This document shows, in pieces, positions 10,388 through 22,500 of a DNA stretch of 64,000 bases. The notes beneath the pieces are model-generated. The model did not search any database and was not told where the DNA came from. It saw only the letters and a list, made by a program, of their open reading frames with translations. Position 1 is the stretch's first letter. Each line of letters opens with the position of its first letter. A program made the translations under genes and the position numbers. The stretch comes from Chondrosia reniformis (taxonomy: Eukaryota; Porifera; Demospongiae; Chondrillida; Chondrillidae): positions 372,001-436,000 of the forward strand of contig OX359195.1 of NCBI GenBank assembly GCA_947172415.1, in the 5' to 3' direction.

Positions 10388-13300
10388 ATGTCTCAAGGCG
10401 TTGTGCACTTAGTTGTCAACAGCTATACAGTCGGATTAAGTGGCTTAGCTTTACCTTTCGCCGATGAAGGAATAATTGATTACATGACAACGTTTAATGG
10501 TCATCTTTCATTTCGGCATTGGAAAATGTCTCTTGATTGTGATAGGGCTCAGCTAATTACGGACATGGCTGAGGTCATTAAGTGTTACCAGGAGGGGTAT
10601 TCGAGCAGCAATACGAGTTTCTTGGTGTTCATCTATGTGGGACACGCCAAGGACGACTGTATAGTGATGAAGGATGGAGATAGAATTAATTTCTACGACA
10701 TTGTTACCCATTATGCGAATGGCCTATCGAGTGCTAGGAAGATTTTTATTTTCGATGGCTGTAGGGACACGCTAACCGTTATGACACCCCCCAAGCACCC
10801 TAATTGCATCTTCCTATATTCCGCTCTACCTTGTCAAAGTGCTCACTGGGGGATTGAACGCGGCCGTTACGGCATAGGGTCGTATTTCTTAAATCAAGAA
10901 CTGAGAACAAACGTTGGAAACCTGGAAACGGTTGTTGGTACAGTAAATGAAAAGTTGAAGAAGCAGTATGGTAGTGTCCAAGCCTTTCAGTACATCAACA
11001 ATAATGCAACTCCTGTAACTCTATATACACCAAAGGAGTGCACAGAGATAGACAATGATGTCCTAAAGAAGGAATTACAATACACTACCACGTATATGAA
11101 GAAATATCGTGAAGGTAGGTACGTAGGTTGGGTATGTAATAATAGATGCGTTCTTCCTTAACATGCCAATGATGTATGTTTATATTAATTTTTACTATAT
11201 ATTAGAAAACCCAATTATTGTCAGAGAACATTTAAAGAGCCGTGGTAAGTCAAATGACAGGTGGGAAGGTAGTTCTAAGAAAGGTATATACATACGTACA
11301 AAAAGATAAACGGATTATGCAAAGACTAAAGTGCTCCATTTCACGCAATGTACAGTTTAGAATATACTATATATACACTATACGTACATACGTATCTAGT
11401 TATACTTTTTATTGTATATAGGGTGCATACAGACTTTTACTGAGTCAGAAATGGTGATGCTGTAGCATAAGTGTTATTTCCAAAAGTAGCATGTTCCCCT
11501 AAAATATTTGGCTTCTCAACTTGTAGAATTATGCTAAGTCTTGGTATTTTCAGGCCTATATTTAGTTCTTAAAAGTGGTCAATTTTTGACAGTCAAGAGT
11601 ATATAAAACAAGAATGTTCGAATGTATGGTTGAGAAAATGGCTTCAAATATTTTTAAGCCATAGGTTTGGTACCAATGAAGTGTTTCTTTTTTCAATTAT
11701 AATAAACTCAAGACAAACTTTCTGATACTATAGCATGGAGTTGATTACTGTAAAACCATTAATATTAGCGCACCATTACTGTTAGCGAAATTAGCGATGC
11801 AATATCATTCAGAATCACTAACATTTATGGTCGCTAAAATGTCTATTATCACGCATATGCAGTAGTGTATCACGTTGTGAGTGAAGTACAAAATGGCGTC
11901 CTCCCCTGTACATCCGGTTGCAGAAAGGAAAACAGTCACACTCTGCTGACATGACCCATGTACTAATACTTCTGCGGTAAATTGGAGTGTGAAGCAAGTA
12001 CTTACGTACAACAAACACTAAATCTAATGGACGCTAAGAAGTCATACTTATATGGTAAAAACACTAAAAATAATGGACATTAATATTAATGGTTTTACAG
12101 TAAACAAAACAAATTGGCCATACAGTATTATCTTCCATTGCATTTTTGGACTGGCTCGTTTGCTATTAATATTATAGGTAAAACAGTCGAGTTGATCAAG
12201 GGTGTTGCGTTGGACCTCCGAAAAGAAGAGCAACGAAATACTCAGACTTCCTCACAGTGGTTAACATGTATCAAAGCTGATCAGGATGATCTCTCTGATG
12301 GTTGCTGTTGGAGCCAGCCGCTCTGTGGAGAAACAGATGCAAAAAAGTCCCTCTACTTGGTCCAGCCAGAAAGGCATGACAGTCGTCTGGACTGCCTCCT
12401 CCTGACAGACCCGTCCAGTGTCTGTAGAGTCATCACAGGTAATTCCTGTACTATTCAAGAGGTACAAGAGGTTTTAGATAATATTACACAGTTACCCAAA
12501 GCAAAGAGAAAGCCAGTCGTCTTATTACCAGAGGCCTATAAGAAGTCAGTGGCATCAAAAAAATACGCTTGTGCCTTTACAACTGTTGCAGATATCCAAA
12601 ATGTTGACAATCCAGACACAATGCAGCCTGAAGTCTTCTTTAATAGAAGCCCCACCCCCTATGAACTGCCACATTCCATTGACCGGTTTTGCCAATCCCT
12701 GAAAAATCTTATGCAGGACTATGAAGTAGCAGTTAGCTATAGTACACTCAAGAAGTGTGAAGGTTTCAGTGATGAAGCCTTGAGAATCCTACACTTTTTA
12801 GGTGTTGTGTACTATTCCGAATCACCAGTAGAAGGTAACAGTGCTGTATTTGTCAAGCCTGAAGTCCTCTACAATGCTCTCCTTAAGGCTGCTGATGACA
12901 AAGTTGAAATAGATGTATATACCTTCTACAATAAATTACTTTCCGCCACTTCAGAGATTGACTATAAATGGTTTGAGGAATTCATGATTAAGCTTGGCCT
13001 AGCTTTTGGATTCACAGGGAATGAGTGTCCCATACTAATGACTCTTCCGGAAGAAAGGGAGAGGGAAGAGGGCGTCAACACTTTAGAACCACTCTACATA
13101 TCGGATGTTGATACAAGTGGTCATCCTGTGACAAGGAATCACTTTTGGCAGTTTATCAGAGGATTTAAAAAATTTCTCATGAAGAAGTGCTCCAAGAAAA
13201 ATGCAGTTAGGATTATCAGCTATGGTGCTTCGGATGTAAAGCTTCGCTACTCAGCCAGTATACACATCAATATATATCTTCTTTCTGAGGAAGGTTTTAT

Positions 13301-13731
13301 AGAAATTGGAGTTGTAATGCACCCAGTACAGAGTATAGCTAATCCGCAGCATGAAACCTCTGATGAAGAAAAACTGATGACTCTTTGCCGTCGTTGTGAA
13401 GATATTCTGGGAGCTGTAAGAGAAGCTAACTTTCAATGTGAAAAATTTAAATGTAATGATCATTATTGCCCTGGTAAGTGGTGCTCCTATGTTGGTGATG
13501 ACACATTTGAAACTCTTGAATGTGATGGAAAACCAAGAAAACAACATCCTCCCTCTGCAAGGCAGTTTTGTTGGTATAGGACTCCTCCTGTTGATCAAGT
13601 GGAGGTAAGAAATGTTAATTGCTTGTGTAATAAATGTCTGTGCATAGTAATTCAGCAAAACTGTTTATGTGTGATATTTTCTTTAATTATAGCTATCAAT
13701 GCAAGGGAATGTAGTAATCGTTAAAAACTAG
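10388..13731 (+). CDS. Caspase-like peptidase fused to a COR-type domain
   Basis: Exons 10388-11114, 11206-11283, 12178-13604, 13693-13731; the sum is 2271 nt, giving 756 residues. The start ATG gives MSQGVVHLVV. Residues 1-240 look like a clan CD caspase-type domain: catalytic-type His in FIYVGHAKDD (residue 86) and Cys in IFIFDGCRDT (residue 125). These resemble the GH and D.C motifs of caspase/metacaspase relatives rather than the QACRG of classical caspases. After a charged linker exon (KEHLKSRG-like) comes a region with no P-loop and then a COR-like domain (LHFLGVVYYSE, VFVKPEVLYNALL, WFEEFMIKLGLAF). A Cys-rich patch (CNDHYC..KWC) precedes the end. It sits just downstream of the Roc-COR gene. 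Peptidase activity is inferred, not shown. Confidence 0.65.
11284..12177 (+). other. Intron of the caspase-COR gene
   Basis: Non-coding. It is similar to 29181-30042 in the second copy, where an 83-bp palindrome has inserted and the following COR exon has been lost. Confidence 0.6.
12178..13604 (+). CDS. COR-type exon of the caspase-COR gene
   Basis: Starts GKTVELIKGV after TTATAG| and ends DQVE|GTAAGA in phase 0. The first 130 residues hold two hydrophobic strands (CLLLTDPSSV, KPVVLLP) in positions like the fourth and fifth strands of Roc but no nucleotide-binding motif, so a decayed Roc is possible. The COR match is the segment ILHFLGVVYYSE..AVFVKPEVLYNALL. The homologous exon at 47439 belongs to a CARD-CARD-COR gene. 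Confidence 0.65.
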
Positions 13732-14271
13732 TAAGAAAACAAGAGCCAATTGCAAGAAAAATCAGGAAATAAATAAACACATATACTTCCAATACAACAT
13801 AGCATGTAAACTTATTGTACATAATGCATACCTATGTACGTATATATATGTATATATATATATTTATTGTTATAATTATTGTTAATTGGATTTGGGTGCG
13901 CATTAACTCAAAATTATAATATTAAAAACAATAGAAAAGCTATAATAATTATATAATTGTCCCATATATCAATCAGACATGTACATGTACAGCATCTATC
14001 ATGGTTCAAATTCGAAAGTATTATATTATAATTAAAACAAAATTCGAATTCGCGATCATTCACAAAGAAGTATATATAGTAACAAATTATATGTAACTCC
14101 ATAAATCTCTGTTTCTATATAACTTATATGTTAATAAACGGTTTATACCATAAATTTTACAAAACAATTATGAGAAACAGAAGCATTACTGTATAAGTGT
14201 GCATGTGTTAGCAAAAATACAATATAAAAAGGTCACTGTATGACTTAGATACAACCAATCTATGGGTCAGA
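13732..14271. other. Convergent intergenic region
   Basis: AT-rich DNA between the 3' ends of two convergent genes. It includes a TA/GTA-rich run (about 13838-13870). No gene is seen. The same DNA appears at 55790-56180, joined there directly to the end of a Roc-COR gene. Confidence 0.5.
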
Positions 14272-15546
14272 TCAATGTTCTGATTCTGAATCTGATTCTG
14301 AAGTGGAAACTGAGCTGGAGCTGGTAATAGAGTCACTATTGCTTCCTGATTCCGATTCTGCTTCCTCTAATTGGGAATGGAGATGTGGTAGTGTCCTGGT
14401 ATCTCTAGAAGGTGTAGGTCTGTCAAATGAGGACTCCAGATCCACAGACTGTATTGACCTTATGGACATGTGACCTGTCAAGGGAGGCCTCTGGGGGGTG
14501 CTGAAACCAATGGGTGGCTTTTGAAATATTGGTGTTTCCATGGTAGCAGTTGCCATGGTGATGGGACTAGATGGACCTGCAGGTGTGCCAGGTATGGCTG
14601 CCTCTTCTTCAAGAGGTTGTGGGGGAATGAAATCTCTGGTCTGTTGACGAGATTGGATAAAAGCTGGTTTTGGTGTTGGTTGTTTGCTGTGAAGAGGAGC
14701 CAGTTGTGGTTGGGCTGGTCTGGATGTTGCAGGAAATCGGTTCCAGTAATAAGATGCCTTATCTGGTGTACTGGGTGGTTTGTACGGTTCCATAAGTGGA
14801 GGTGATGTAGTGGGCGGAGACTGAATCTGCCCTATTGGGGGTTTGACAGGGGGAAGTGTCACTGGAGTGGTTGGTACAGATGGGCGTGTCTGTGGTGTGG
14901 CTGGTACAGATGGGTGTGTCACTGGGGTGGCTGGTACAGATGGGCGTGTTACTGGGGTGGCTGGTACAGATGGGCGTGTCCCTGGTCTGGCAAATGGATC
15001 ATGTGCCAAGGGAGGTGGTTTCATAATGAGACTATCTCTCCTGTAGTGTGGGAGTTGGGCTGTCCCATCTGGTGTACTTTTGGATGCATCCACAATGTCC
15101 CTTCCCAATGAACTCTTTGTTGGAACTTCCTCAATTGTGGTCAGCACAGTTGATGGTCTGATTACATGACGACCAGACATGAACTCTCTCCAGTCTCTGG
15201 CGGCTGCTCGAGAGGGTACAGAGGGTCGGACAGCCTGTGGAGTGGAAGGCTCTGTTTGTGAAGCAGATGGACGGCGCTCAAGGACCTCCTGTCTCCTCTT
15301 CTTCTCTGCCAACCTCTTGCACTCCTTGTTGTGGTCACCAATCCAGTGCTCCAGCTGACAGTCTGGTCCGCAGTAACCTTGGGAACCACACTGGGTGCAC
15401 TCAAACATGGCCGCCTTTCCACAAGGACAAAAGTGACGTCTTGTTGTTTCATCATGCTCTGTGACGATGCGTATAAAAATGGCTCCCTTGTAAACGACAT
15501 TGAAATATCGAAATGGTTCAGCAGAAGGTTCAATATCTTTAAAATC
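14272..15546 (-). CDS. MYND zinc-finger exon, copy A
   Basis: A 425-codon terminal exon entered in phase 0 after TTTTACTGCAG|. It begins DFKDIEPSAEPFRYFNVVYKG, then a MYND finger (CPCGKAAMFECTQCGSQGYCGPDC..HW..H..EC, about residues 40-77), then a long Pro/Ser/Thr-rich disordered region with a 10-residue repeat (RPSVPATPVT, four units at about 14857-14990), and an acidic Ser/Glu/Asp end. MYND fingers bind proline-rich peptides in partner proteins. It is listed apart because the exon is intact although the upstream gene is broken. Confidence 0.6.
   Translation of the reverse strand, partial: DFKDIEPSAEPFRYFNVVYKGAIFIRIVTEHDETTRRHFCPCGKAAMFECTQCGSQGYCGPDCQLEHWIGDHNKECKRLAEKKRRQEVLERRPSASQTEPSTPQAVRPSVPSRAAARDWREFMSGRHVIRPSTVLTTIEEVPTKSSLGRDIVDASKSTPDGTAQLPHYRRDSLIMKPPPLAHDPFARPGTRPSVPATPVTRPSVPATPVTHPSVPATPQTRPSVPTTPVTLPPVKPPIGQIQSPPTTSPPLMEPYKPPSTPDKASYYWNRFPATSRPAQPQLAPLHSKQPTPKPAFIQSRQQTRDFIPPQPLEEEAAIPGTPAGPSSPITMATATMETPIFQKPPIGFSTPQRPPLTGHMSIRSIQSVDLESSFDRPTPSRDTRTLPHLHSQLEEAESESGSNSDSITSSSSVSTSESDSESEH
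14857..14990 (-). repeat. 30-bp coding minisatellite
   Basis: Four direct 30-nt units encode RPSVPATPVT-like decapeptides. Copy C (56767-56900) also has four; copy B (about 50061-50090) has one, so unit number varies between paralogues. Confidence 0.8.
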
Positions 15547-17911
15547 CTGCAGTAAAATGAACACAGACAATCACATTAAAACACAGACATGTAAACACAT
15601 GTGTTGTGTTAGTAAGTTGAGTCTTGTGAGCATGCATATATACGTAGCTTACACAATACAGGATTTTGTAAATTAAGTAGTTAATTATATGGTAAAATCA
15701 GGACTGTGAAAATTTTCATTTTAACCAAAATTTCATCTTAAGCGAGCGGATTCAACTGTATATGTATAAATGGCAACTTCAATAAATATCATGATAGCTA
15801 AAAATGTACGATATTTCAAGTTCATTCTATGAGAATACAATTTTCACAGCTATTGTGTTAATTATGTATCCATTGGAAGGGGATGCAATACTTACTGAAG
15901 TAATCAGATAAAATGGAGTACTCTTCAGCTTATCCTCAAATGAGCCAATGAGAATGTCTCTCACTTCCTTCAGCCTCACGGAAGGAAGCACTCGAACCGT
16001 TCCCATCACATCTCTAAATCCTTCCTCTTTGAGGGCAATGACTTCTCTCACTACTCTGTGATCCTCAGCTTTGACGGAAGAGGAATCAGCCACCTCGCCC
16101 GAAGGACCTTGATCTGCATCTGCTATCTTTGCCCCACCCCTCCTCTTATGCTTCCACACAGCAATGAATATGATTAACAATATGATTATGACTATAATTA
16201 TCAACAACAGCACTATAGAGATGTCGGCAGCCACACCTACATTGGAAGCCTCAGTGGGTGCGGCTGTTAGTGGTGGAGTGGAGCTGATCATGGTAGAGCT
16301 GGTTGGGGGTGTGGCAGATGAGGTGACAGCCAAAGAGGAGGTGGGCATGATGGATTGAGGAAGCAATCCAATCACAAATTGTGTCAGATGAGTGTAGTGG
16401 CATTTGATTGAAGTATTGTCATTGATAAGTGTGCCAAGTTCCCCTTCCCACTCCCATTCCACATTATTGTAATTTTGACCTCCTCCCAGTTGGCGATGGA
16501 GACAAATTAACTGATCCTTGTTGCTAGGCAACTCCATGGTCAAAGGAAAGACTACTTCTATTGGTGAGGTCAGGCTGTTAATGTTGGCATACTGAGTCCT
16601 ATTTGAAACCAGAATGGGAACAGAAAAGGAAGATATAGAAGAATATGGTATAACAGCATCAGGAAGTGAAGATGAAATTTCAGTCTCAATTCTCATCTTT
16701 GACTGTTGAGATATCACAAAACTGTCATCGGAAACAGCAACCATAGTCTCCATGCTGCTGCTCTGCAGACACACCTTTTCACAATTAGGCAGGGTTTTCC
16801 CATTACCCTGGTGACAGGATTGCTGCACTACTCTACTTATGAAATCCTGACTCAACTCCAGAGAGGAGCATGCTTCACTCCACTTGCATGGGACAGAGAT
16901 AGAAGTTGGAAAGTTTGAAAGATTAATTTTCTGGACTGATAATTGAGACCTTTCTGTCAGGTGTTTTGTCAGTTGCAGACAGTACAGAACAAAATCCGGT
17001 TGCTATGACATCAACTGCCTCTGGGTGAGCCTCCTTTGGGATAGTGGGGAACTTCCCTTGGAGTGTTTCTATGGCAACAAGAAAGGTCTCAATTTGGCTG
17101 GTAGGTAGCAGAGATGATGCAGGAACGTCAACTTCAAATGTGTGTTTCTTCAAAGTTTCCCTCAAAAAGGAAACTATTCTATCAGCCAACATCTCATTGG
17201 CCACTTTACCAGCTTGTAATGACAGAAGTGAGAGGTAGGTTGCAATGACTTGGTTGTGAGTGGGTGTGTCAAGGAAGCTCTCTGAAGAGGCCACGCCCAG
17301 TAGTAGGTTGACCAAGGCGGACGTATCTTCTGCGGATAAGGCACTACCGGTGACAAGTGCATCAAAAGTAATAACACCTCCTTGTGCAATACTACTGATC
17401 CAATCTCCATTCTTATTATACTGATCTAGTATTGTCGATACTGAAGGACTAACAGCATTTGGTAATAGGTTATTATTCTCACTGGTTACTTTGGCAACCA
17501 GTTCAATTTCTGTTATTGCTTGTGGAAGGATTGTTTTTAGATAATTAACAGGAATTTCCCCACTAAGCCACATAGTTTCAGGGACATGGCTGAGGTTTAG
17601 AGAATTTCTGATTCCAAATCTGAAATGTTGACTTGGATCTTCAGATTCACTACCTATGGCCGTAATAATTACATTTGGAATGAGTGAAACCTCTGTGGGT
17701 TGATCCAGAATAATATCAGGGGCAATCAGTGTGGGTTCTACTTCCACTTCATTAATTGAGAATGTGGAATAGGAATCGGATTGAGCAGTCAGTTTAAACA
17801 AATATCTTCTACTTTCCTTCAAAATGCCTTTTGGAAGGACTAAGTCTACTTGAGTGTTGTATCCCATTTGAACAGTAAATACAGCTTCTGACAGGGTGAT
17901 ATGATCATATC

Positions 17912-18046
17912 CTACAAGAGAGGAGTACACAGTAATATACAATAATATATAATAATACAGGAGTATACAGGAATATACGGGAGTATACAGGAATATACAG
18001 GAATATACGGGAGTATACAGGAATATACAGAAATACCTAGACTTAC
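17912..18046 (-). repeat. Short intron made of a TA-rich minisatellite
   Basis: A 135-nt GT-AG intron (ATATG|GTAAGT to CTTGTAG|GATATG on the minus strand) consisting mainly of GGAATATACGGGAGTATACA-type units. It is a multiple of three and contains no stop, so retention would add 45 residues rich in Tyr, Leu and Ile. The same length and property are kept in copy C at 59854-59988. Confidence 0.7.
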
Positions 18047-19201
18047 CATATCTCTCAACTGATGTCCACTGCGCTGTTGTCAAGGTGAATTCAGAGTAAA
18101 CAAATCCTCTGATCCTCAGGCTCGCTGTTGCTAAGGCAACAGAAAGTGCATCAGTGGTAACAATTAGAGGAGCTTGGCTGGTAGAGTTGGCAACTGTAAT
18201 GTTAACAAGGGCGCTGGAGGACAAGTCACCTTGGGTGATGTTGAAGGTGAATATGAAGGAGGTAGAGGCCAAAATGGCTGCTGAAATCTGAATAACAGTT
18301 TTCTCTTCAATCTTGATCAGCTTATAGGGATCGGACTCATTATAGCATGGTTGCTTAGCAACAGAAATACAGCTCCAAGTAAAGGTTGGTACACCAAGGT
18401 ACGGATCATAACTGGACATAGAGCCATCAAGTGTAATGGTCCCGTCAGCAAATACATGCTGTTCAGCTCCACCAAATATCCTAGCAACAGGTGGGTGTGG
18501 CTCCACTGCTATGGTAACATTATCGCTGCCAGTTAGAGAAGATTGATGGTCTGTTACCGTGGAAACAAGGACATAATTGGATCCTGTGGTGAATGTGCTA
18601 TGAGCAAGTAAAAGGGTTGCTAAACTCTGGGATGGTAGTGGAACTGCTTCCAAGGTTGACCTAACAGGGTCTGTAATCTCAAAAAGGGACCAGGTGTACA
18701 CGTAGGATGGAGTTGTGCTGTGACAGGCTGGAGGTGTCATGTCTACTGTAAAGAATACGCTATCATTTGTGGAAATTGTAATATTATGAAAACCACTAAT
18801 GTAAACTTCTAGCGATGATGCAAGACCATCATTTGATGATGTAACTCCTTCTTGTCTTCTAAGAATTCTCCTACAAGGCTCACTCCTGGTTCCTTGTGAA
18901 TTCTCTACGATCAGTTCAAGGTAGTACTCTGTGTTGCTAAGGAACAAGTCAGCATTTAGTTCAATGAGGCTGGAGGAAGGCGACCGGCTCTGTAAATAGT
19001 CCACCAGTTCTGCATACCCTGACACTGAACTATCCACCACATGAAGAGACCAGTAATAGTTAAAATCCTTGTAGCCAGGATAGAGGGAATTTCTGCCATG
19101 GAAAACCATGGGCCCAGAACAAAGGGGAACTTCATTAGGCCCTACCACCACTGCTATAGGAATTTGCTGGTTTACATTTCCATTTACTGGCACAGTTAAT
19201 T

Positions 19202-19540
19202 AAATTGCGAATGGGAATGGGAAGCTGACCAAACTTCCTGAAAGTGGCCTCTGAAAAAACGCGAATGTGAAAAACGAGAAACGGAAGGGGATAAACCACA
19301 AAACGCAGGAATCAGATAATGACATTTTTTGTGTGCGATTTGCACATGTTCTACCTGCGCGAGGGGTGTGTCCCAAATTCTAATAAGGTGACTTCTTGCT
19401 AAAGCTGAAATATAGTACTAGTGGATCCGATTGATATTTTAGAGAACCGAACGACGTACTATCTTTGATCTTCTTTTGTGATCGCCTAATTCATCGAACG
19501 AACTCTAAACTACTAGACTCTTTGATCTTCTTGAAATATA
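19202..19540 (+). promoter_or_regulatory. Likely promoter and 5' leader of the Death-CARD-NACHT-Roc-COR gene
   Basis: Lies between the broken end of copy A and the first ATG at 19541. It contains GGGGTGTGTCCCAAATTCTAATAAGG (about 19362), similar to GGGCGTGTCCCAAA upstream of both caspase-like genes, and a repeated TTTGATCTTC word. Promoter function is inferred from position and the shared motif. Confidence 0.35.
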
Positions 19541-22500
19541 ATGAACAGGGAATCAAAAGTCAGAGGTAATGTATGAATTGAAAATACTTTATAATGCTCT
19601 TCATTAGATCTCTCCCATTCTGTAGATTATCCAAAGTTTGAATCTAAACTGAAAGTGTATTTAAAAGATTTAGTCAACTGGAAAGAGGTGTTGGCCCATC
19701 TTGGAATACCACTTAAGAAATGTGATGTAGCACTCCGTGATAGCATTGGTGATTCTAATAATGCCTTTTTCAAATGTCTTCTCCACTGGGTTGATTTGAA
19801 TGTGAAGGATACTAAAGGAACATGGAGTGAGCTATTTGATGCTCTGAGAAAAGCAGAAGAAATAGGAGCAGCTGTAGACTTGGAAAATGACATTTTTAGT
19901 TCAAAATGTGAGAGTATAGGTAAGTAGAATATGTATATGCTATAACCTTTTGCATTTTAAATTCATAATATGGAAAATGGCCGACCCTTTTCCTCGAGGT
20001 TTCCATGACAGGCTGTGTCACTGATTACTAAATGGTTTTCTGATTGGTCTGATGAGGAGGTGTGTTATGCAAGAGATTCTTTAGTCCTGAGAAGATAATG
20101 TCAACTTTCATCTATCATTTATTTTCAGTACCATCCATTTAAGTATCATTATAACTAACTAACTAACTAACTTGTATTTACGTGTATTAGTCTACTTAGG
20201 ACTAACTACTTAAAACCTAACTATGAGTGACATCCTTATAAACTTTTAGCGGTGGTTTTGCCTTACAAGGTAGCTATACACAATACAAATTGGCTTGTTG
20301 GATAATTGCAGTGTGTATAATTGGCATTCCACTGAAGTGCAATTAGATTCAATTTAATATAATAGTCGTGTCAAGATATTCTGTAGTATTTTATAAGACT
20401 AGACTCTGTTAATATTACTTGTTTAAATTGCTTTACTTGATGATAAGTCAGAATAACGTCGCAGTTAAAGAGAAAAAGGCCAAAATCAAATTCTCTTATG
20501 TAAAAATGACAACCACAGTTTTTTTAAATAAGACTTCGTGTGGAGTGCATTAACTAGTCTCGTTACCATCCCACTTCTGGCCGCCATTTTAAAGGACCAA
20601 GAGGTGGTCTGGTGTTTAGAGTCCAAAACCTTGGCACTCCAGCTCGCTGGCCAATCAGATTATAATGGAAACATGTCTACATCATCAACGTCATTGTACG
20701 TAACAGCTTTAGTGTGAATTTGCAAATGTGCAAACTTGTTCTTGTCTTGCAATTGCTGCTGTGTCATGGATATTCCAGACTCAAAGCGAAAGGAGTCGCT
20801 TTAGACCTTGTGAACGATGCCATCAAACACACTTGACTTGATCTTGGATACGTCACAGCTACGAGCGACCAGGACAAAGCGATTAAAGAGTTCCTCCAGG
20901 GAAGGGATGTTTTCATTTCCCTATCAATAGACTAAGGGAAATTTCTTTGTTTCGCCACCTTGCTAGGTGTGTTCAACTTCCTTAAGCATACACTTGGTAC
21001 ATCAATCTTCATAGTTACATGCTCGTGTGACAAGGTTTTGGATTTTAATCACCATACCACCTCTTGGCCCTATAAAATGGCAGCCAGAAGTGGGATGGAG
21101 CGAGACTATGCATTAATTACCTTACATATACATACGTAAATATTTGTATATATGAATATACTTGAAAAAGGTATATACATACAAGCGTTTTATTATAAAT
21201 ATGTAATACAAATGATAAATACGTACGTATATGATACAAAACATAATGTAAAGACACTATTTCATTCTTCAGGTCAGGAAAGCCCTCTTCCTATTTTCCC
21301 CACCTCTCGCTCTACCACATTACGACACAAATCGACTCCACTACAAGATGCCATTCAGTCGGTTTACACCATCTTAGTGAATCAGCTCTGTGTAAAGGAT
21401 ATCCGAGAAAACCTCTTTGCTAAAGAAATTATTGACATGCCGCTTAATCAGACCATTCAGAATAAGAGCAATTCCAAAGATGCAAACGAAGCATTGGTTG
21501 ATCACTTGTATACTAACGGGACGGTAGGGTCGGTAAAGAGATTCATTCAAGTTCTCCGAGATACCTCTTTGATGTATGCAGTCCACAAGGAGATTGCTGA
21601 AACATTAGAAGGCGCTCTGAGTGACCATAACGTGACAGTTCAGTCATTACCAGTTCAGCCTGAAGTAAGTTTTACAAGTACTGTGTGTACATTTCTAATC
21701 TGTGTTTTTTTAACACGCACAAATCCTGAGATTGCTACACCTACGTACGTACTTTATAGTATGCAAGCAATGAAGTTCCATCATATGTACATGCAGTGAT
21801 CACTTAATTCCATTTTATACCTATTAATTGTGTTCCTGTTAACAAAGCATCCAGGACCCTATCCTGATTATATAGTCATTCATTTTAACTTCTACAATAT
21901 CACATATACGTACGTGCATAGGTACATATTTACTATACAACATGCAATATAATTAGTATATATCAGATTATTGATGTGATAATCCTGCACCACAAATATT
22001 GTCTTGTTTATCACTTTTAGGGTCTCCTCATTTCATTTGGTAATTTGGTGAGAAAGAAGAATGCACAACTCAAAGTGGTACCTCCTGACATGACTACTGG
22101 AGAGCTGATGTTTGTAGAGCTAGCTGTTGTAAAATCTTCAGAATACTTGAAGAGGAAGAAGGACGTTACCGAATTTATTCATGCAACACTAGAAGGAATT
22201 GACAAATATTATAAACAGTCTCAATCTATCAGATATGAAGATGTTCTCTCTCTAGGTAAACATAAATCTGGAAAAAGAATAGTCATCAGTGGAGCTCCAG
22301 GTTGTGGCAAGACCACTCTCTCCAGAAAGTACTGTAAGGACCTCTCATCAGGAGTACTTCCAAATGACTACCAACTAGTCATCCTGTGTCACCTTCGTGA
22401 AGTGTCTCACCATTTGAAGGAGAATGAAGAGTTGGCACTAAATCATTTCCTGGCCAAGTATTCCAGGCACTTTGATGTTCCTTCCATTGCGGCAACATTG

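Larger units (their letters stand above)
14272..19201 (-). pseudogene. REJ-GPS-TM-MYND receptor gene, 5'-truncated and frameshifted copy A
   Basis: Order on the minus strand: 19201-18047, 17911-15896, 15546-14272. It matches the intact copy at 56182-62504 over the REJ region, GPS-like HLT motif, one transmembrane helix and MYND exon. Homology ends near 19200, in the middle of the ectodomain, so the signal peptide, Cys-rich repeats and IPT domain are missing. Around 16941-16948 a 14-nt deletion relative to copy C shifts the frame, and an in-frame deletion lies near 17470. The final exon is open and its MYND cysteines are intact. Either a pseudogene, or a source of a short intracellular protein if an internal promoter exists. 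Confidence 0.75.

Noticed and set aside
13838-13870. TA-rich run as a promoter or origin
   Set aside because: It lies between convergent 3' ends and is a simple repeat.
14470-15555. Several plus-strand open frames opposite the MYND exon (also near 49674-50009 and 56380-57465)
   Set aside because: They are antisense to a strongly supported exon, repeat only because that exon is triplicated, and have low-complexity Trp/Cys/Gly-rich products.
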